Positions 57,850 through 64,000 of a stretch of 64,000 nucleotides of DNA are shown piece by piece. The stretch is from Hofstenia miamia (Eukaryota; Xenacoelomorpha; Acoela): NCBI GenBank assembly GCA_004352715.1, contig SCFE01000025.1, positions 1,345,554 through 1,409,553 of the forward strand. The letters are read 5' to 3'. The notes beneath the pieces are model-generated. The model was not told the origin of the DNA and did not search any database. It was given only the letters and a program-made list of their open reading frames with translations. The translations under genes and the position numbers were made by a program. Positions within the stretch are counted from its first letter, which is position 1; every line of letters begins with the position of its first letter.

Positions 57850-60344
57850 TCATTCTAGATGAGTTGTTGAAGGACCTCAGTCATGATCAGAGATTTTTGT
57901 TTGAAAAATGTAAGGATATGAGAAGGTCATGTAAATCATAAGTAGGCTAATTCAAGATTGGATCCAATTAATCATGCCAGTTGGTTGTCTTTTTCAATAC
58001 AAATTCTTGTAGATACACAATAAATAAAAAGCTAAACATGAAAATGAAGAAGTTGGTAAATTTTATCTTTGCTGTTTATGCTTCTTTTGGTTTGAAATAA
58101 ATCCTCCTCTAAGTTTCGAACTATTCTGATACTCAGAATGAAGTGTTGTCAGAAAGTCGAAATCATCTGGAACGCCGGACATTGGGGGCAATTTCATTGA
58201 CCTCGAAAAACTAAGAACTCTTCGAATGAAGAAATACAGTCTTCCGTTGACACCAGCAGCAAATTATACATTCATCAGTTGCCAGCTGGTGTCTGAAGCT
58301 TCCCATGTTGTTTATGGATTCAAAAATCGTCACAAATGCATCCCACTGCACGTCTGAGCAAAGAAAGCGGTTCTGGATTTATTTCAAAGGGACATTATTA
58401 GCAATATTACCACAACTTGTATAAGTAGTAACAATTAGACAATAATATATTATTATATTGTATAATGTACCTTAAATGGCATAATATTTATATATTTTGC
58501 CTTGGAAAAGTGCTAAAAAGTACCGAAAATGCAATGTAAATACTTTAAAAATAACTGCCAAAAATTTTTTGGTGAAAAATAAAATGATGGTTAACATTCA
58601 CAAGAATATAAGTGATAAATTAATGCTAACAATTAAGAAAAGTAGGTAGGAAAATAGTGTCAACATTTATTTAAAATTCGCAAGAATTCCCTATTCCATA
58701 TGAACTATAATTTTGCGGGAGTTATTTTTTATACAAATGAAACTACTTACATCAGGCATTTAGAAAAAAGTGGAAAATCAACAAACGTTAGCAGTAAAAA
58801 TTTCTTTCTCTGTACCAAAATTACTGTTGCATTTGATTTGAAGCTTAATAATTTGGCAGGTAAATATATGCGATTTTTGCTCTAGTTTTTTTCATATAAT
58901 TTCGGGGAGCATAGCTTTCAGACAAGTTTTGAAAAAGCGTATCTAAAAAACGTTATGATGATTTTAATTTGCCATAAAACGAGGGATTTGGAACTTTGAT
59001 CTACTGGGCTCTCCAACATCAAATCTTGGGACACTTGTTGACATGCTCACATAAAATAAGAAAAGTTGTGCAGCACAATTATTTCCCCTGACGTCCTCAT
59101 CCTCTTCCCACCAGAATTTATAGAGAATATTGATTTAGGGTAGTTCTCGGTGTTATGGATGGGTATAAATCACCCAAATCATTCATTTGGCACTATAAGA
59201 ACTTACTGGAAGCCTAACTTTATTGAAAAATAAAATTGGAAAAGGTTCCAAAATTAGACGAAATTTCAAAGCAACAAATATTGGTGATTTTTAGAAGCTT
59301 TTCAAATAATTTTCATTGGCTGACACGGAACTGCATTTTTAAATGCTAGGAGATGGGTAGGGTACATGAAGTTCACATATTAGTCATGCACAATAGAAAT
59401 ATAAATATGTGTATATAATGATAAAAATTGGAATGTTCAGATTAAAACAAATTATTTTTCCTATTTATCACACAGGCGCCATAATTTTCTACATCCCGCT
59501 TATTAAAGTCTGTGTTTGAATTAATTGAAAATTGAACTGAGCAATGATTTTGTTTTCGTAATAAAGGTTGGATAATTGATAGCATCTGAAATCTCATTAG
59601 ATATCCATTGGGAAAATCAACTTACTAATCTTCATTTATTAACCATTTCAATATCCCTGCAGCTGTGAAATAATTAGCCAAAATTCTAATGCTGTTACTG
59701 CACTACTCCGACATTTATAATATTTATTTTCCAATATAATTGACTAGACAGAAATTCAAGCTAGTTTATTGAAATGGCATGCTAGCTTTTTAGTTTCATA
59801 GATTTACTATTGAAAAACCTTTTTATCTAGCAATAGTTATGATTTTTTAAAAATGAAGTAAGCTTGTTACATCGGATTTTTTATACATCATTTTTTAAAC
59901 CTGCCATTAACAGCAAGGAAATTTTTTCTAATGATATTTTCATCACTCAAGCCCTTTAAAAATGAGCTTTAGCATTCGAGAAAACAATGCTGTTCCAAAA
60001 ATTTGAATGTGTAATATCAAAATCACTACTTGAAATATTTAGTTTACATAGAATGAATAACTTTAACATAAAAACAAGTAGCTTAGATTATTAAGAAATC
60101 AACTATTTTTAGAGGCTGACAGTGCAACTTTAAGAAATGGTTCCAGATGCTCAATGTGCTATAGAATTCAATAAATTTTAAAACAAAAGAGCATAGATTT
60201 ACCAGATATTATTTTCAACTTTGAAAAACACCTCACATCATTTATTAGCTAAAAGTGTAATTTGCAGCTCTTTTACTATCTTCTTAAAGTTAATGATAAT
60301 TATGGGATTTAGGTAAAAGTTTTGAGGGGCAAAATTAATGCATA
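57850..60344. other. Stretch with little recognisable content
   Basis: The first few hundred bases may carry more of the preceding relic (LDELLKDLSHDQRFLFEKCK can be read near 57858-57915). From about 58300 on there is only AT-rich DNA with short open frames. Confidence 0.45.
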
Positions 60345-60346
60345 TA

Positions 60347-60957
60347 CAGGGTTGCCACGAAGTAACCAATAAAGCTGCAAAGACGAAAAGTGTTGCTGTA
60401 TGAGCAGGAATCACTCTCTTCTTTGTAATAGGAAGTTAGTTTTTTCCAACAACAGCTACAGGACGTTCTTATCTGGAAATGTAATTAGACCTTGCACTAC
60501 CACAACTGTTCGCAGATATTGCTAGTGGTCGATCTTTTTGTTAGCGGCAAAACAGAGCCCCACTATATTTCTCAGTTCCAGTCCGCGCCAAACTGGACAA
60601 AAACTTTCTGGAGAGATGGATTGGCAGAAGTGGGCCGTTAGATTGGCCAGCAAGGAGTCTCGATTTTTCCCCACTGGATTTTGCCTTTTGGGGAATCACT
60701 AAGGAGCTCGTGCTTACTGAAAGGTATTGATAAACCAAGGTAGCGGATTTTACATGCATTTCAATTCTTTGATGCTGATTTATGTCAACACATTTTTCAT
60801 TCAGTTCCAAATAAAATCCAGATGGAAGTAGTAGATGGAAGGCATGTTGAAGACTAAATATAAGACGAAAATGTATGTTACTAATATGTATGTATGTTAC
60901 TATTAATATAAAATTATACATTTTTAAAGTTTCTTCGGTTAGTTCTTAGGCACCCTG
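60347..60957 (+). mobile_element. 611-bp mariner-type element with TA duplication
   Basis: The left end is CAGGGTTGCCACGAAGTAAC and the right end, reverse complemented, is CAGGGTGCCTAAGAACTAAC. These are imperfect inverted repeats. TA flanks both sides (60345-60346 and 60958-60959). On the + strand FSVPVRAKLDKNF, RWIGRSGPLDWPARS and LDFSPLDFAFWGITKEL (about 60570-60720) form the C-terminal catalytic region of a mariner-type transposase. The N-terminal half is absent, and the QQDGAPPH Asp region is degraded to QNRAPLY. Non-autonomous and dead. Confidence 0.8.
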
Positions 60958-60959
60958 TA

Positions 60960-61579
60960 CAATAGGTTTGTTCATACTTTAGTCATGCTTAGGAGTTACG
61001 GCAGAATAATCTGATGTAGGGTGGTTTTCCTAAATAAAAATAATTTTAAATAAATATTAAATCCCATTCAAAGAAATGAATTTTTGCTCTGAAAAATTGC
61101 AGTAGTTAGGAGAATTCTCTGTTGCCACACATAATTATTTTACCTGCAACACATCACTTTGTTGAAACACACAATTTCAAACATGATGAAAATATGGACA
61201 ATTCGAATACACTTGTACTTAAAGGAAGTAAAATATTGTTAGTGACAGCTCACAATCATTGGGTTAGGTTTTTCAAAACTTTGAAACTTGATTTGTAATT
61301 AATATTTTCCTTATAATTTTATCCATTATTCGAAATTTTTTTAAATAAATCAATGTTAATTTTAGGTCATTTAATTAACAATGATCTCAGAGTTCTTACG
61401 AGATTTGATTGGAAATTTTAAGAAACGACTATCAGAAATTTCGAATGGAGAACATTGTTGTTTTATTTATTTGACATTAAGATAATTACATTATTGTAAT
61501 TTCATTCTATAAGTGCAAAAAAATCCAATTAATTTATTATAGCTTAAAACATAATTGATAACAAACTGATTCTTCCCAA

Positions 61580-61614
<35 letters not shown>

Positions 61615-61690
61615 CATGTATATAGATTTTGAAACAAACAAAGCATGTAAGTTGGATGTTAGTGCTTTTCATTCATTCTTCAAATTATTA
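60960..61690. other. Stretch upstream of the unassigned exon
   Basis: AT-rich, with an (AT)n tract at 61579-61615. A 34-codon ATG frame at 61381-61485 (MISEFLRDLIGNFKKRLSEI) could be part of a first exon of the gene to the right, but it lacks a good splice donor. Confidence 0.4.
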
Positions 61691-61698
61691 TTTTTTAG

Positions 61699-61991
61699 CA
61701 GTTAAAGATAGAATCTTTGAATCAATTATTTCAAAATGGTCTCATCTCATATCTTCGTTTCATGAGCATGATTCGCTTCTCCAGAATCAAGTGGATGAGA
61801 ATCTTACAGAGGAAGAACAAAGAGAGGCTGTTGAGGAATATGAAAAACTTAAAAACTTTCAAAATACTGTCAGTGGATCTTCCAGTTCAAGTAGTACCCC
61901 TGCTGCGAAAAATGAATTGAACACCACTGTTGCCAAAATGATTCAATGGGCGAGCAAAGTGCCACATCCTTCTTCAGCATACGCAATACAA
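61699..61991 (+). CDS. Internal exon of an unidentified host gene
   Basis: An open segment begins after TTTTTTAG (or after the next CAG, which would start it at 61702) and ends CAA followed by GTAAGG, a strong donor in phase 0. It encodes about 97 residues: an amphipathic start (RIFESIISKWSHLISSF), then an acidic helix (NLTEEEQREAVEEYEKLKNF), a serine run and MIQWASKVPHPSSAYAIQ. Codon use and the splice context look like a real coding exon, not a transposon relic. I do not recognise the protein. No neighbouring exon was found in the window, so the gene probably continues to the right with large introns. Confidence 0.5.
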
Positions 61992-62425
61992 GTAAGGTTT
62001 TATTAAAATGGTTTCTATTTATAAGCTATCCCATTCAGTATTTGGAACATTAAACTATGTTGTTATTTTCAAAAATATTAAATTCATAAAAATTGAAGCA
62101 ACAATATTGCTTGTTTGATATGGACTTTCTTGTCAACATTTTATTTCAGTGTAATAACACTAAACATTAAACTAACCGTGAGACTACAGTTTAACTCTAT
62201 TAGTTTTGCGGAACAAATAGTTGGATGGAAGTCGAATTTCGATTATTGTGAATCGAATCTTATCCCCTCCATTGACCTTCATTTTTATTATCATGGCTTT
62301 TCTGTGAGTGCGTTTATGTTTATAAGGCATATTTTTTGGTCATTCTCAGAAAAAATCAAATTACAAAAGTCCATTCATATCCCTAAAAAGAATTATGCCT
62401 AAAATTGGAATAATAAATACTAATG

Positions 62426-62479
<54 letters not shown>

Positions 62480-63195
62480 TATATTTATGATTACGAACTA
62501 TACAAGAATAAAATTCGAAANTATATATATATATATATATATGATCGTTTAAAAATATTTGTGATTTTTGCTATTTTGAAGGTAATTGATTCCTTGACAG
62601 CTATAGCGTTGTGAAGACGTAGACCCCTTAATTGGATGAACTCGTATCTCATATGCTCTGAAACTTGTTCCTTAGTGGGCATATGTTTTCTACTCATAAT
62701 TTGTAGCAATTCTGTCGTACAACCTTGATTATGGGGTCTTGAGGGTTTTTATTTGAGGAGTTCCTTGTTTTTACTCTTTGCCTTCTACGACATTATCTGC
62801 AGGCAAATTATTGGTTTTCGGTTATCCCAGCTTTTCAACAGATCTAGAAAAATTTGTACATCTGTCAAGAAAGTAAGAGAATATGATTGAGGAAATTTTA
62901 TGGACACTCTGGATAAATCAAGGCAATTTAATGGTAAAAAGCATCATATATTTTTTGAAAAAACAATAAGACATATCGTGCAACAATATAAAAAACAAAA
63001 CATTTTCAGTTTTTAGCAGATAGTTTTTCTCTTCCCCTCAAGCAGCCAAGTTGTTTTAGTTTATCACTGTTGTCTAGCACAAGTACTTTGAAAAAATATT
63101 TTAAAATTTAAGACATGCTCCTTGAATTGCATTCGCTGGACTATCAATAGAATAAAGCTTGGCTGAAAAGAACTCGGCCGTGACCCAAGTTGTAC
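61992..63195. other. Stretch without recognisable genes
   Basis: Holds an (AAT)n tract at 62421-62478 and, after an n at 62521, an (AT)n tract. It is probably intron of the gene with the exon at 61699-61991, but no further exon was identified. Confidence 0.5.
62421..62478. repeat. (TAA)n microsatellite
   Basis: A long (AAT)n run with no retroelement remnant recognised beside it. It is comparable in length to the tracts that flank the Dong-type copies. Confidence 0.9.
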
Positions 63196-63199
63196 TTTT

Positions 63200-64000
63200 T
63201 CTTAAATAATAATTTAATTTATTAAATGCCGGTGACCCAAAGGTTAAAGAGGCATAAAAGCAAACTATTCAAGCACAAATTATAGAATATAAATATTTAA
63301 GATAGGTACAAAACAGTTAGAAATATGACATGTCTCTTAAGGTTTGATGGTATACAAAAAATTGTCGTAGTCGCTCGGAGCGACTGCTGATGTCACAAGA
63401 TTGGTATGGATGCAAAGGATATCCGCTGTCTCTTTCGTTTGGGATAAGCCGATGTAGAGAGTGTGAGAAGATTTTCATGCGGTTCCAGAGTTTTTCGCGA
63501 CTCTTCTATCATGTAAGCTGGTAGCGCTTAGATGAGCACATGCGTCTTCGTAATTCATTTTCTGTAAATAATTTTAAGAGCCCTCATTTGAACCCGTTCC
63601 AGTTTCTGAGACAGTTATATTCCAAGGTTGCTATGCCAGAGTGGTGCACAATATTCTACTATAGACCGAATGATGGAGTGTAAACCTTAAGGACATCTTC
63701 ACGGGATACACCACTAACCATGAGGCATTTAATGAAATGCATTCTCTTCGAGTCCTTTTTAACTAGGTAATTGGTATTCAGAGTCCATTTTACTGAGTGG
63801 AAAATTACAGCTAACAATTTGGTCGAATCAAGTCATTTAAGACAGCATTCATAATGTATCATTTCTGGTGGAGATGGTCAGCTTATGACACTTTTTAGGG
63901 TTTAAGTGCAAGTCGTAGACCTCGCAACAGGATTTGACTTCTAAAAATAACTGTAATGCGTTACTGTTCTCATTTGTAGAAACAGTTTCCCAAGCAGTAC
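63200..64000 (-). pseudogene. Non-LTR retrotransposon 3' end, runs off window edge
   Basis: Read right to left: LFLEVKSCCEVYDLHLNPKK then C (palm, near 63980-63900); later RSIVEYCAPLWHSNL and LSQKLERVQMRALKIIYRK (63680-63550), the thumb and C-terminal motif of CR1/Rex1-type reverse transcriptases; then a decayed tail and 3' UTR to about 63200. Several stops are present. The catalytic part lies beyond the window. Confidence 0.7.

Overview
The window is nuclear DNA from an invertebrate animal. The grounds are a spliced lysosomal enzyme gene, strongly AT-rich intergenic DNA, many (AT)n and (TAA)n microsatellites, and a dense load of animal-type transposable elements: Tc1/mariner, hAT, piggyBac-like, Penelope-like and several non-LTR families. 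The mix would suit an arthropod, but the sequence does not identify the species. There are two 1000-base N gaps (5260-6259 and 30825-31824) and several single or short n tracts. Some of these short tracts are flanked by apparently identical duplications, so parts of the assembly are suspect.

The one confidently recognised host gene is palmitoyl-protein thioesterase 1 (PPT1) on the + strand. It has two exons (27198-27591 and 33924-34411) separated by a 6.3-kb intron. Joining them gives 293 codons in frame with signal peptide, GFSQGG nucleophile motif, Asp and His all in place. The intron carries a TTAA-flanked piggyBac-like element that contains an assembly gap. A second probable host exon (61699-61991, +) has a clean splice donor but was not identified.

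The rest is mostly mobile DNA. From left to right: a Penelope-like relic with a GIY-YIG endonuclease (166-843); a mariner-type relic (6404-7140) and a hAT relic (7272-7780); a non-LTR reverse transcriptase relic (9968-11860, -) split by a 623-bp mariner-type element; a 180-bp hAT MITE (13433-13612); a non-LTR 3' end with a (TTA)n tail (16001-16824); a 709-bp duplication across an n; a 337-bp hAT MITE (23106-23442) and a 2047-bp hAT element with perfect 8-bp target duplications (23746-25792); a decayed mariner-type element (about 34900-35751); hAT and transposase fragments (37445-38214); an 890-bp Tc1 DD34E element (38468-39357); a quiet stretch (39360-46545); two copies of a Dong/R4-type retrotransposon (46573-48048 damaged, 48300-51751 intact) embedded in (TAA)n tracts and among relics of another non-LTR family (48050-48248 and 51800-53390, -); a 163-bp piggyBac-like MITE (55901-56063); a relic of a repeat-encoded protein family (57240-57848); a 611-bp mariner-type element (60347-60957); and a non-LTR 3' end running off the right edge (63200-64000, -).

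The outstanding feature is the intact Dong/R4-type element. Its 1085-codon ORF carries a Myb-like domain, reverse transcriptase, a CCHC knuckle and a restriction-like endonuclease. It lies between two (TAA)n tracts and has a short structured leader with a perfect pol III A-box match. I saw no CRISPR arrays, rRNA genes or convincing tRNA genes.
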